A DNA stretch of 64,000 nt, taken from assembly GCA_964019165.1 (NCBI GenBank), contig OZ025267.1:1221001-1285000 (forward strand), in the 5' to 3' direction. The stretch's first letter is position 1. Each line of letters begins with the position of its first letter. Positions 24,107-35,336 of this stretch are shown in pieces. The DNA comes from Mastigias papua (lineage: Eukaryota > Cnidaria > Scyphozoa > Rhizostomeae > Mastigiidae). Both the position numbers and the translations under genes were made by a program. Under the pieces are notes generated by a model. The model was not told the origin of the DNA. It ran no database searches and saw only the letters and a list, made by a program, of their open reading frames with translations.

Positions 24107-25347
24107 TTATATATATATGGAACCTCAATTAACAATGACTACAACTAACAATACTTATATACTGTGCCGTTCCTGGCGTAGGAAGACACAAGGTCATCTG
24201 GCCTCCACCAAGAACGACACTTGCAATTTTCAGAAATCTATTATTCATGTGAAAAAAAGTTAAAGGAAAGAAATATACACAACAGATAACACAACACAGT
24301 GAAAAGAAGAGGGATTGGCAGCTCCACACGTATCCTTGCAAAGGGTATAACCCTTCCAATTTAAATTCCCATCAGTTATGCACTATCAAATCGAAATTTG
24401 AGAGTACAATGATGAAGATTGCCAGGTAGCTGGAAAATTTAGATGGCTTGGTGTGGAACTGCCAAAAGAGCTGCTAAGATGGTAAGGCCATTTCTTGAAA
24501 TTGCTTTGGTTTACGGCTATTAAACCGCCGCCCAAGTGAAAGGTAAATGAAACTTTTCCCTCCCACCTAGGGACCGTTCATTATTTATACCTCAGGTTGG
24601 GGCTGAAGAGGAATGCTTTCTAGGGTAATTTTTTTGCTACCCAACCTTGTGCACAATAAAACTAATAGCTACCCAACCAATCAGAGTTACTGAAAATATA
24701 TTACCCAACCCACAGAATAGTGGAATGGAGAGTCATCAGCAAAAAGACAAATGAAGTAATGGGTGGTCATACCTAACACTTAGTAGGTCAAAAACAGAGA
24801 TCAGTCCATTCAGGCGCTTTTTCTCAACAAAAGAGTTTCTACTTTCTGCGATTACAAGCAATTTTTCGAGTTTATGTCTGTTGTCTCTTACAGTGCAAAT
24901 TTGCTGTGACATCAGGACATTTTTCGAATACCTTGAAGTAAAAATCAAATCGCACCTAGCGTCATTTTTTCCCCTTGCTTCCGCTGCGTCTATCCTCTTT
25001 CTTCCCGTTGCCATTTGTCTGTAATCTGTGGTTTTACTTTCCCGCCGGCAGAAGATCGATCTCTGCTCATATGGAGGTGTATCTAAATGCCATACCACTC
25101 AGTACGATCAGCAATGTGGAGTTTCTCTCTGCTTTATCTGCAGTCATTTCTGGCTTTCATTATAAGGATGAAGCTAGGTCATTCTTGTTCGTCGGCTAAA
25201 TTCACACTACGAATAAAAGCCGCTGGAACAGGGGTGGCACCATAGATCTCATATGGCATTTACGATATGGCATTTACGATCCTCATTTTGAGGTTTCCCG
25301 CCAATAAACATGGAACGAGGCTCGACGCTGAAGCCCATACAGCAGAC

Positions 25348-25660
25348 ATGGCGGAGAAATTGCAAAATACGTTTGGAAGTAGTGCTGGTAATGCGAATGA
25401 AAACAATTTTATGGATTGGTTGGAATCCAGTAGTTTGAAAGAGTATGGAGCACATTTTTCTGAAAATGGTTACGATGATTTAGACTTGCTAAAAACTTTA
25501 AATGAAGGCGAAAGCAAGGAGATGATAAAGAATTTGAACATTGAGAGAAACCAGGTCACGTTCTGAAGATAAAGAAATGCATCGACCAATTGAAGAACGC
25601 AGTGTTAATTAAAAGTGTTGAAAAGGAAATAGAAAAGCCAACTATTATTCCATGGAAGAC
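25348..25660 (+). pseudogene. SAM-domain gene fragment with frameshift
   Basis: From the ATG at 25348 the frame codes an N-terminal tail, then a SAM domain: MDWLESSSLKEYGAHFSENG, followed by LDLLKTLNEGESKEMIKNL. The expected last SAM helix (GHVLKIKKCIDQLK) is present but in the next frame, starting near 25556, so a single-base indel or an undetected junction breaks the domain. SAM domains mediate protein-protein binding. It sits inside the inverted-repeat element; the sequence just before the ATG looks like a gene leader. Either captured from a host gene or part of the element's own cargo. Confidence 0.6.
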
Positions 25661-25759
25661 ACAGAGCAGTAGGTGGATCTTTAATTGCTTCACTTTTTCA
25701 GCTTTTAACTTGGCTCCAGCAGTACCAGAGCTATTACGACACAGAAAACTTATTCGAGG

Positions 25760-25935
25760 CTCGTGATTAGAACGACTTTAAGATAAAAAACAGGGATGCC
25801 GCAGAGAGGTCTGTAAAAGGTTTTTCAGTATGAGTATTGTTTATATTTGGAACACATTACCTAACAGCATAGTTAATTCCAGCTTGCGTACACTTAAAAT
25901 GAAGTTGGATAATCTATTTGGAGACACAAAGTGAT
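25760..25935 (+). pseudogene. LINE C-terminal scrap
   Basis: Gives RSVKGFSV, then after a frame change IWNTLPNSIVNSSLRTLK and KLDNLF before a stop. The WNxLP..I pattern followed by a short Lys-rich helix is the usual end of a LINE RT-linked reading frame. Two frames are needed, so it is dead. Confidence 0.55.
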
Positions 25936-26273
25936 TATAGGCAAAGAAGTGATTATTAAAAAAATTTTAACCCAGCTGCTGAGCAATATCATTTATCATA
26001 ATTATTTGTTAAATATATAAGGTGTTCCCAAAAAGCATTGCAGTACTAGCTATTTTTCATAAACAACATTTTTCAAATTTTTCATAATTTCAAACAATTT
26101 CAATTTTCACCAAATTATATATATATTTGATCTGTAACAGGCTTCGAGCCTATATTACAGTATTACCTAGCCTTGTGTTTTACCAACTGCTTCTACTTAT
26201 TGTTATATTTACATCTATTTTAGTAATATTCTATTATTGTATTGATTAAAGATGTAGCAAATTTGCATTCTAG

Positions 26274-26938
26274 CACTGACATTCTCCGGAGGCAAGTTTC
26301 AATTGAAAGCTGTCAAAAGTGAAGATGTAAAGCCATGGGCCAAGTTTCTGAAGCCAAATCCCAAAACAAAGAAAATGTTGTATTTCAATGATGTCACACA
26401 GCAAAATTATGAATCAGCTTATATCTCAAAGCAAACTCAATTCAACACATATTTGAATGGTCAACGGCTTTTTAGATGGGATACAAAGCAAAATATTGAG
26501 AAATTTGAGGCCATCGTTAACTCTTATGTTAAGTGTGTCATTCCAAAGGAGAATATTTGGTTTCATAGCTACCTTAAATTGTCAGGTGATGCTACCTTAA
26601 AGGATTTATCTTTGGCAAGAAGAGCCTACAATCATATTTGTACAACAAAGTTAGCAATTGATAAATTATTATTGAAATTGCAAAACCAGAAGCAGGAATT
26701 GTATAACACAGAATTGGAGTTTAAAAAGTGGGCTACAAATGAGCATGATGTTGATACAGAATTTATTGCTAAAGTAACAGCAATGAAGGGTACTGTAGAG
26801 AAAATTGAAGATGATATTGGCCAAACAGTCAAATTACTTGAAAAAAGATATGGTAAAAAATCAGAAGATGAATATGAGAGAAAAAGGAAGCAAAAGCGAC
26901 AGAAAGAACAAAGAAGTAAAAACAAAAAAAGATAGCTG
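26274..26938 (+). CDS. Coiled-coil protein of unknown function inside DNA element
   Basis: An open frame of 210 residues from the ATG at 26303 to the stop at 26933-26935. It can be extended upstream in frame to about 26274, just after TTCTAG, a possible splice acceptor. The protein starts with KPWAKFLKPNPKTKKM, has a helical middle and ends in a Lys/Arg-rich coiled coil (ERKRKQKRQKEQRSKNKKR) that could act as a nuclear signal or nucleic-acid binding tail. I do not recognise the family. It may be the second exon of a gene starting with the SAM exon at 25348, carried by the element. Confidence 0.45.
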
Positions 26939-27306
26939 TTCTTAACAAGCGCAGAAGGGAAATGTTGGAGAAGAAGAAAGCAGAACCAGATTCTGATACT
27001 TCATGCAGTAGTGAAAGCTCAGACATTGATTTTCTATTTTTAGATATATATATTGATTTTCTATATGAGTAGCTATTTTTATCAGCCATTACTGCAGTGC
27101 CTACTTGTCAGCTTTAATCTATAATATCATTTCCTATATTTCTTTCAGATTTTTATATCTGAATAACTTTATTAATAAATTTTATTTACCCAACCTTTGA
27201 GAGACATAAAAAAGAACTACCCAACCTTAAGGCTGCCAGAAAAATCCTTTACTTAACCTTTTTCTCTTCGGCCCCAACCCGAGGCATAAATAATGAGCGG
27301 TCCCCT

Positions 27307-27867
27307 AGGCAGCATGCCAACAGCCAGAAACCAAGATAACCTGTTTGTTGTTTTAATATAATCGGTTGTTGCTTCTATAATTATCCTCCTGTCAACCAGA
27401 GTCAAATTGGAGCTGCCGTAGAGAAGCAAGTTGCACAAAGTTCCTGAATTCAGGTTTACGATATCAGAACCCAAAACTTCCGTGACAGTGTCAAAGAGAT
27501 CCCGTCGCAATTGATTAAATCGGGGGCACTGTAGGAGATAATGCGCAATGTCCTCAATAGCCATACCGCAGTTGCACAGAGGCCTAATGCATTCAAAATT
27601 ATGACGAAATTTGTGCGCATTTAGATCACTGAATTGTACGCGAAGCATTGTTATATTCCTAAATCCTTTCAAATCAGAAACACCATAAGTAGGGTTTTTG
27701 ATGGGTCTAATTAACGCAGTCAGCTTCTGTTTAAATTCAACAAGGGATTCAGAAGCATGGATCTCAATTGGTAATTTGTTCCATTCATAAATTGTATTAT
27801 AGAAATAGGAATTGGACAAGCGATCGGTTTTGGCTCTTGATTGTGTGTAAGCACGAGGGTTACGCAA
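27307..27867 (-). pseudogene. LINE C-terminal domain
   Basis: Minus-strand frame with FYNTIYEWNKLPIEI, then a Cys/His segment (CNCGMAIEDIAHYLLQCPRF), then a stretch ending LLYGSSNL. This is the C-terminal part of LINE RT ORFs that are very common in marine invertebrates, with the CxC..H..C knuckle. The frame runs on into the inverted end of the DNA element at 27306, which cut the LINE. The LINE tail may resume on the other side, near 24490-24567 (GGGCGGCGGTTTAATAGCC on the minus strand). Confidence 0.75.
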
Positions 27868-27896
27868 GCTATAATGACTTTTTAAAGATACTTTTT

Positions 27897-28385
27897 AAAG
27901 GTGAGTGAACTTTAACACGGAAAAAGGAGATCTACTTTCTGATTGGATCGAATGCCTCTATCTTGACATCATACATGAGCAGAAAACTAGGGGTTGCAGC
28001 CCCCCAGCCCTCCCCCCGACTCCGGCGTGCCTGCCTCTGAAGATTGTTGCCAGATCACGTAAAATGACAGAATCATACTACGTTTTCAGAGCAATAAGAT
28101 CATATTAAGCGCGCTAGGTGATCAAGAACATAGACCCTTCCTTGACTTTGCATATTTATGGCACTTTTGGACACGTCTATAGTACCACGTTTTGAAAAGA
28201 GTTGGGACTTCCCTTCAACAGGCCCTGATGACTCCGCCACTGGTACTTCTTTAAGGTGAGTGAACTTTAACACAGAAAAAGGAGATCTACTTTCTGGTTG
28301 GATCGAATGCCTCAATCACGACATCATACATGAGCAGAAAAGTGGGCGGGATGTAGCCCCCCAGCCCCCCCCCAACTCCGGCTTG
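27897..28385 (+). repeat. Two direct repeats of about 130 bp flanking a spacer
   Basis: 27897-28030 and 28254-28385 both begin AGGTGAGTGAACTTTAACAC and run with few differences to a C-rich end. Between them lies 28031-28240, a copy of the dispersed repeat also at 23903 and 63484. This may be a short element with direct ends or a local tandem duplication. Confidence 0.7.
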
Positions 28386-28810
28386 CTTCGCTCTTATTTT
28401 TGATCACATAGACAGCTGTGTACCTAGGGTAATCATCGATAAAGCAACTAAAATGGAATGATCCACCAATCCATTCAACATTCATGGGTCCACAGACGTC
28501 AGTATGTATGAGTTCCAATAGTTGACTACTTCTGTGATTGCTCTTCTTGGGACATGGTAGGCGGTTTAGCTTACCCATTGCACATCCCTCATAATCAACA
28601 TTCAATTCATCCTTCAGATCAAACATTAATCGATCAACCATTGACTTGCCTTTCAAGACTTTCAGGTTGTCATATCCTAAATGACCATAACAAAAGTGTT
28701 ACAACTGAAGTGAGATTTCCATTACATGAACCGAAGCAAGATTTATGTGCTGGTTAGGTATTCAACATAAATAGTTTGCCTTCGTTATGACCAATGGTGT
28801 AATGTTTGTC
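28386..28810 (-). pseudogene. Copia-type gag-pre-integrase/integrase scrap
   Basis: On the minus strand: YGHLGYDNLKVL, then YEGCAMGKLNRLPCPK and LELIHTDVCGPM, then FIDDYPRYTAVYVIKNKSE. This is the order of the Ty1/Copia GAG-pre-integrase zinc domain and the first part of the integrase core, with its first catalytic Asp (HTDVCGP). It is cut off before the second catalytic residue by the direct repeat at 28385, and stops occur upstream. Confidence 0.8.
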
Positions 28811-28825
28811 TTTACTTTATGTCTT

Positions 28826-29873
28826 ACATGCTTATATGACACCAATAAGCATTTCAATTTATATATAACAGCTTCATTTCTCAATTTATCTCTTGTTACA
28901 ACCTGATTCTATCAGGACTCCATTCCATTAGTCCGGTTCATATATTAACATTGACCAGAAGCAGAGAACGGACACAAGCACCTCTTCGAAAAATAAAAGG
29001 GACTGAGCCCCAGTATGGGCCACCCTATTCTACAGGATACACATTCCTATCTCTATGACAGGATATAAGCATAAGAGGTGTTGCGCACGCGTATTTATTG
29101 CTAATGTTTATCAGTTGCTACGGGCTACGGTTTCATTACTTTCTATTTCAGTTTAGCAGGATGGACTGCAAGGGAGTGGCTTTTTCAGTTGCAGTTATAC
29201 TCGACCGTCCTGGGCATGCGGCTTCACGTGAAAATTCCTAACTTGTTTTCTGTCTTACTACAAGAGGTGCTTCAAAGTCTTGATCAACTATCTACATCAC
29301 CAGCCTAGTTGTTTTTGTACGAGGTAAGTTCAATCGGTTTCACTTGCATCCCTTCAGTTCATACAATCCAGTCTATAACTCAATGTTTACGAGGGAATCA
29401 GGTCTCTATTGCAGCTAAGTCTGTTGGGGAACGTCTGCTTTTTCGCAAAAAAGTTGGATACCGAAAAGAAATACGCACTTTTAATAGAGAACAGGCCTGA
29501 AAAAGGATTACAAGGAGACCCCGTTTTGTTAAATAGTAACTTTATGAGCAAGTATCAACATTATATTTGTAATTTACTTTTAGATTTTGTGATATTGTCA
29601 TGTTTTTTATTGATACTACGAGAATTTACCGTAGCAAAGAATGAACAAAACCTGAATTAGGAAGGAGACTTGTCGAGACGAAACCGCTATGACAAATAGC
29701 GATATTCTGTTAACTATTTTCGTTACAGCGATAGGGAGGCAACATGGCAAATAAAATATATGTATAGAAGAGTATGAGTGTTAGATGTTATGGCTTTCGT
29801 GTCTATATATATACACCGTTTAGTTCATTTCTCAATCAAGAAATTGTCTATGGCCACACTGCAGTGTCCATAT
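28826..29873 (+). repeat. Segmental duplication, copy 2, first block
   Basis: Aligns with 11937-12935. The alignment breaks at GTCCATAT (29866-29873), where copy 1 continues into CAATTTCATGG; copy 2 resumes that sequence at 45224. Contains the degraded equivalent of the candidate exon at 12216-12386. Confidence 0.95.
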
Positions 29874-32318
29874 TGTTGCCCCGCACAAAAGCGGGGCTTA
29901 TTAGAACAACGTGCGCATAAACAACAAATATTGCTATGGACTCGAAATCTCAAGAAATTTCAGCAGGTTTGCCACTAAAAAACGGGTCCAACAAACTAGT
30001 TTTACCAGAATTTACAATGCCATTGTTTCATTGGCAAATCAGACTTAAGGAATTTAATCCAATTGGCTCGTTGTGGCGCACTTGGATTGAAAACTGGTCA
30101 AACTGGTTTTTCTCGGTGTTATGCACTAGCTGAAGGCTGGATGAGGGCGGCAAGTAAGATCATTTTTATTTCATTTGCAAGTTCGACTTTTGTTAGTATA
30201 TGGGAGGGAAATAGTCACAAAGCAAATATTCTCCAAGATAAAAGTAACCAGGCAAATAGTGATCAGATAGGCTCAATTTGAGAGTCAACAGACAGGGAGG
30301 AAAGCCTATATGTGGGGCGTTTGACTCTGCAAAGACCCTTTTTGGCTAAAAGTCGCCAGTTGTAAAAGTCCGTAAAAAATTCCATTTCTGAACATAATTC
30401 CGTAAGCCTATTTAAAAGAGTGATATGCCGCTAGGGTCTTTTAACCATTGGAAAAACAGCCTATGATGCAACATTGAACAATCAACAAAAATGTATGGGC
30501 GTTTCCCAGTTTAGGCCCCCGTGTGATTCAGTGAACCATTTCTTACACGCTGTAAGATCAGGCACGCCTGCCCACACCGAGGTCACGGGGGGGCAAGGTT
30601 CCTATTGAGGGCACATTATAAACACTTTTGAACTAAAATAACTAAGTTCTTGGAAGGGCAGGAGGGGCAGCTGCCCCCCTGCCCCCCCAGCGTAGGCGTC
30701 CATGTGTAAGATTGCAACCAGGGAAATTTTCCTGTGCGATCGATTGTTTCTTGGAGCTTTGGCATGGTATTTTTAAGGCATCATTTTAGTGAACCGTCAG
30801 AAAGTCGCCTGATACTGTTGGCTCAAAACATGAGTGCTTACTGTTCATATTTATCAGCACATCTTTGCACAGAACGAAACTTTTGTAGTGACACGTGAAC
30901 ATTGTACACATAGGCCAATTCATACTCAATGCCGATTTTCTTCTTGTCATTCATTCGCATTCACAACATCACACACCTGGGACATCACCATACGTCACTC
31001 CTGTCATCACACACTTGGTCATTCCTATTCTGTTGTTCCACACGCAAACATCGCCACACGAATCTATTCAACAAACAACTAACTACCACCTATCCCTTCC
31101 TTTATGTAAATCATGTTTATTTCAGGTTGTTCAATGTTTCTGTATATATGCTTGTAATTTATGTCGTAAAGTTTAGTCAGAGTAGAGTCAGAGTACAGTC
31201 AACAACATCACCTCCTCTCTCTGCCTCCGTGTCCTCAGCACGTTAAATCTGATACTCGCCAACAACGGATCAACGAAGAATGTCACTGAACGAACATTTG
31301 CAGTCTATAGGACCCACCAACATACATTCCTATACCTTGATGCAGCACGCGCGCCTGTCTGGGACTAGTTAAGGGAGACTTGCCCATCTCCTACACCAAT
31401 GGATTGTAATGCACAACTTTCAGAGATATTTACTACAAATGTGTTTTGTGATTTAAATGCACTAGAGAAATCAAAAGTTACGTCTATTTTCTCTTCCATT
31501 GAATTTTGTTTGAAAGATGCAATCAACATGTCATCAGTAACTCAGAAGTCTTTGTGAATTATATGAGCTTGTTGCAATTGAATGCCCTGAATGTTCCAGT
31601 TTCCCATTGGCACAATGCACTGACTTTATGTAACACCCCTCAGTTATTGCAATGCTCTACCTGTCAAATTAGGTGTGAACGAATTGACTCTCAGGCAAAT
31701 GTAAGCTCTATTCTTTTCGTAGAACTACATACATCAGAAAGAGGCCTAACGTTTTGGATAAACTTTGACCAGAACATTAGGCCTCTTTTTAATGTACTGC
31801 ATTTGCTTAAAAGTTCCCATCTTCAATACTACTGGCCAAATAAAAGGTCCTTTACAATTAACCAAAAGACAACCTAAGTATCACACACGTAAAAAAAAGA
31901 ATTCATTACACAGTTTACATTTAGCATTTAGATATAGCATTGATAATGCTGATACCATATTTGCATTTGTTCGCTGTTGTCATTGTTGATAACCAAACAT
32001 TTTCATACCTTTCATGTCCCATTACAATAAGCATGGCCTGCTACATGGCACTGTAGAATGAAGATCTTTTTCCCAATTTTCATCAATTAACAAAATTTCA
32101 CAAATGTATTTTGCTGCCTTGTGTTTTTTCAATTGTCGTATACAACAATGAGATATGCATACATATTTGACTTCAGTCTTTATATGGAGAATCAAGTTCA
32201 AATATATTAACAGTACTTTTCATTCATTTATACATTAAGTTTTTTATACATTTATACAATTGAGTGTTTAGGCAAGTGTTCTGTTCTGTTTATATAACAG
32301 CTACATTATTGATCTATA
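29874..32318. other. Left part of composite insertion, no gene supported
   Basis: Starts with a small hairpin (GCCCCGC then GCGGGGC at 29878-29898). 30600-30710 is a palindromic, C/G-rich patch. 31402-31556 has a 51-codon frame starting MDCNAQLSEIF that I do not recognise. No retroviral-type domain is visible. Confidence 0.4.
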
Positions 32319-32552
32319 GGGTCTGCTGGGGTAAGATAGGTAACCCGGGGTAAAGTGGGTAAGTGAATATTTGCATCATTATTACTGACGTATGGCCTTG
32401 AAAGAGCAAAGTACCATTTTTTAACTTGCTACAATACCTCTCTGTAAGAAATCGCCTAAATCAGGTGTGTAATAGAGACAGCAATGTATTAATTTGCAAA
32501 ATGGTCATTTACCCACTTTACCCTACGTTACCCATCTTATCCCTGCAGACCG
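32319..32552. mobile_element. Mariner-type MITE with TA target duplication
   Basis: About 45-bp inverted ends: left GGGTCTGCTGGGGTAAGATA, right the inverted copy ending CATCTTATCCCTGCAGACCG. TA flanks both sides (32317-32318 and 32553-32554). 234 bp with no transposase, as expected of a Tc1/mariner-derived MITE. Confidence 0.8.
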
Positions 32553-32989
32553 TAGTTAAAAGCGCCCTTTTCTGCTCTTGTTTGTCTTTGGTCATATCTG
32601 CACTTGTTGATGTAGGCCTACACTGAAGATGGATCTAGCCCAAAAGGATAATTCGATTCCATTTTCTTTGTAGAACACAATTCAGACTACGGTTCATAAC
32701 ATAATTAAGCTTCGTTCCACATACTTCCAGAAAACTGAAGCTTATCTACCTCATACCGTTGACAACGTAGGCCTAACAATAAGAAAAAATGAGGTGTACT
32801 TTGTTCAAACAAGCAAAAACTGAAATATGATAACTTAACTGAGTTTATATTGTCAATTAGCTTTCCAACTTATTTTCATACATCCAGACTGCAGACAATT
32901 CTAATCACTACTAAATGCTACCAAATGGGTCAGTTTTAGGCCCATTAGCTACAATACAGCGTTTTTGTACAAAGATAGCACTGTTCCAG

Positions 32990-33055
32990 ACCAATATGAC
33001 CCCTTGCACCAATATGACTCCAGAGTCATATTGGTCCGGACCACCAATATGACCC
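32990..33055. repeat. Palindromic CCAATATGAC repeat block, left copy
   Basis: Contains ACCAATATGACTC (33008-33020) followed 2 bp later by its exact reverse complement (33023-33035), and further half-sites around. A very similar block lies in the same orientation at 38024-38088. Could be the ends of a MITE or clustered protein-binding half-sites. Confidence 0.7.
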
Positions 33056-33486
33056 CTAGACCACCAGTGTGACCCATACTGGGTCAATATGGGGCCATTC
33101 ACAAAGGACGTCCGAGCACAAGGGGGGGTCTGGTGAAATAGGACAAACTCGAACATAGGGGGAGGGGGTGTTTGCGCATTGCGGACGTCCAGGTGTTCAG
33201 AATGTTGCAGCAAGACATTTTTACTACGGTTCTATTTTGGATTGATCCTATCATCCAAATATATGTTATTGCATTGGCGGTGTATTGCATCCTGGATAGC
33301 CAAAATTCATGTCAAGCGATGTCTAGTGATTTAAGCAGCCATTTACAGAGACTGACGTCTTAGACGACGAGTGAAGTATCGTACGACTTGTTCCGTTCTT
33401 TGCATGTTATGTTTAGCTAGACATTGCCATATGACAAAACATTTATATTTTACATATAAATTTATATAAAAATATATATATATATC

Positions 33487-33602
<116 letters not shown>

Positions 33603-33668
33603 ATAAGTCAAAGCCACACTAACTTAGTATATAAATAAAACATAGAGAATTCAAAACTATACTTTCTT

Positions 33669-33703
33669 CTGTTGTAAACGTTTCGATATATTATCTTCAT
33701 CAG
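33669..33703 (-). ncRNA. Hammerhead-type core, minus strand
   Basis: On the minus strand: CTGATGA (33697-33703), stem-II segment, then GAAA (33681-33684). It mirrors the plus-strand motif at 33715-33754. Stem I on this strand is not well formed, so activity is less likely. Confidence 0.5.
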
Positions 33704-33714
33704 TTCATCTTCAT

Positions 33715-33754
33715 CTGTACTGATGAAGATAATATATCGAAACGTTTACAACAG
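33715..33754 (+). ncRNA. Hammerhead ribozyme-like motif
   Basis: CTGATGA (33720-33726), stem II with GATA..TATC, then GAAA (33739-33742), then CGTT as a possible cleavage triplet, then TACAACAG. CTGTA (33715-33719) just before the core can pair with that last stretch as stem I. Stem III is very short, as in the minimal hammerheads of Penelope-like elements. Confidence 0.6.
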
Positions 33755-33777
33755 AAGAAAGTATATTTTTGAATTCT

Positions 33778-33830
<53 letters not shown>

Positions 33831-33934
33831 TTATATATATTTATATATATTTATATGTAAAATATAAATGTTTTGTCATATGGCAATGTCTAGCTAAACA
33901 GAACATGCAAAGAACGGAACAAGTCGTACGGTAC

Positions 33935-33974
<40 letters not shown>

Positions 33975-34053
33975 CACTCAAATAGCTCCAATCATAAAGA
34001 CATATTTAAAGACATAAATAGACCCTCGAGAAAAAATTCCAACTTTTAAAACG

Positions 34054-34080
34054 TTTCGGCATAGGCCTTCATCAGTTATG
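34054..34080 (-). ncRNA. Hammerhead-type core, minus strand
   Basis: Minus strand CTGATGA (34069-34075), stem II AGGCC.TATGCC and GAAA (34054-34057). Copy of the family motif also at 34733-34754, 34765-34786, 35315-35336 and 36750-36771. Confidence 0.55.
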
Positions 34081-34095
34081 ATTATATTTTTGAAT

Positions 34096-34285
<190 letters not shown>

Positions 34286-34372
34286 ATATATATATATATG
34301 CGTTGACAAGGCCCTAGATGCGTTGAGGGACTCATGGTAGAATGACCTTAAGATTCCACCGCTATTCTTTTG

Positions 34373-34447
34373 TGCCTGGATGGCGCAATTGATTAGCACA
34401 GGAGTCTTCTGATCTAAACATCGTGAGTTCGAATCCGCACTGGGGCC
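34373..34447 (+). repeat. tRNA-Arg(TCT)-like SINE or pseudogene
   Basis: TGGCGCAATTGATTAGCAC resembles the D-arm with A box, GTCTTCTGATC the anticodon arm with TCT, and GAGTTCGAATCC the T-arm with B box, in correct order and spacing. The two ends do not form a proper acceptor stem, so it is a tRNA-derived repeat rather than a working tRNA. Confidence 0.6.
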
Positions 34448-34609
34448 AAAATAAATTTTCCAATTGTGGTAGCCCACTCATGACTTAGTATTATAATATA
34501 TATATATATATATATTTATATATATTTATATGTAAAATATAAATGTTTTGTCATATGGCAATGTCTAGCTAAACAGAACATGCAAAGAACGGAACAAGTC
34601 GTAGGGTAC

Positions 34610-34656
<47 letters not shown>

Positions 34657-34732
34657 TCAAATAGCTCCAATCATAAAGACATTTTTAAAGACATAAATAG
34701 ACCCTCAAGAAAAAATTCCAACTTTTAAAACG

Positions 34733-34754
34733 TTTCGGCATAAGCCTTCATCAG
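34733..34754 (-). ncRNA. Hammerhead-type core, minus strand
   Basis: Minus strand CTGATGA (34748-34754), stem II AGGC..GCC, GAAA (34733-34736). It is half of a near-perfect palindrome whose other half is the plus-strand core at 34765-34786, 10 bp away. Confidence 0.55.
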
Positions 34755-34764
34755 TTATGATTAA

Positions 34765-34786
34765 CTGATGAAGGCTTATGCCGAAA
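34765..34786 (+). ncRNA. Hammerhead-type core, plus strand
   Basis: CTGATGA (34765-34771), stem II AGGC..GCC with TTAT loop, GAAA (34783-34786), then CGTTTTAAAAG. Runs into a (TA)n tract 34 bp further on. Stem I is weak (TAA/TTA). Confidence 0.55.
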
Positions 34787-34816
34787 CGTTTTAAAAGTTG
34801 GAATTGTGTCTTGAGG

Positions 34817-34943
<127 letters not shown>

Positions 34944-35030
34944 TAATTAATATAGACACTCAAATATAGACACTTAATTAAATTTCAATTGAATTTTTCT
35001 CTATAAAAGGCAGATGCTTCTAACAAAACA

Positions 35031-35082
35031 CTCAGTTGCTCTGAAGATGGCCAGATAGTGGCCGAAACTAGTCAGCATTGAG
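35031..35082 (+). ncRNA. Hammerhead ribozyme, well-formed
   Basis: Core CTGAAGA (35041-35047, CUGANGA with N = A), stem II GGCC..GGCC, GAAA (35064-35067), a tiny self-complementary CTAG as stem III, and the cleavage triplet GTC (35071-35073). Stem I pairs CTCA..TGCT (35031-35040) with AGCATTGAG (35074-35082). All core positions fit the type I hammerhead consensus known from Penelope-like elements; the predicted cut is after 35073. Confidence 0.8.
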
Positions 35083-35159
35083 AATAAAAAGTGCAAAAGA
35101 CCACATTGATGCCTATTTCTTCAAAGAGTACTGCCCTCTTCATATTGTTCATTTTATTT

Positions 35160-35238
<79 letters not shown>

Positions 35239-35314
35239 TCAAATAGCTCCAATCATAAAGAAATTTTTAAAGACATAAATAGACCCTCAAGAAAAAATTC
35301 CAACTTTTAAAACG

Positions 35315-35336
35315 TTTCGGCATAAGCCTTCATCAG
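35315..35336 (-). ncRNA. Hammerhead-type core at 3' end of Penelope-like element
   Basis: Minus strand CTGATGA (35330-35336), stem II AGGC..GCC, GAAA (35315-35318). Same strand as the GIY-YIG reading frame and downstream of it, the place where Penelope-like elements carry hammerheads in their terminal repeats. Confidence 0.6.

Larger units (their letters stand above)
11937..24430 (+). repeat. Segmental duplication, copy 1
   Basis: Homologous, in the same orientation, to 28826-29873, 45220-49994 and 57055-64000. Homology starts at CTTACATGCTTATATGAC and still holds where the window ends. Most of it differs by a few percent, but 18943 to about 23350 is nearly identical to 58256-62660. The unit contains one HEPN-NB-ARC gene per copy. 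Local differences include a 266-bp insertion in copy 1 and several insertions in copy 2. Confidence 0.95.
21485..24430 (+). other. 3' flank of copy-1 gene
   Basis: No further gene is supported. It should hold the 3' untranslated region. 22697-22937 is a MITE-like block with inverted ends of AGGGGCAGATTTAG / CTGAATCTGCCCCT. 23150-23525 is a long imperfect inverted repeat. 23903-24106 is a dispersed repeat, also at 28031-28240 and 63484-63690. All are repeated in copy 2. Confidence 0.6.
24568..27306 (+). mobile_element. DNA element with inverted ends carrying SAM-domain ORF
   Basis: The left end GGACCGTTCATTATTTATAC and the right end (GCATAAATAATGAGCGGTCC) are inverted copies, continuing for about 40 bp with few mismatches. 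CCTAG borders both sides, consistent with a target duplication of about 5 bp, though the palindromic CCTAGG makes the exact length ambiguous. The element lies within a LINE tail (27307-27867). It contains no recognisable transposase but has a SAM-domain frame, a second coiled-coil frame and a LINE scrap, so it looks like a non-autonomous element that picked up gene pieces. The superfamily is uncertain. Confidence 0.75.

Noticed and set aside
34373..34447. Functional tRNA-Arg gene
   Set aside because: The two ends do not pair as an acceptor stem, and it lies inside a repeat cluster.
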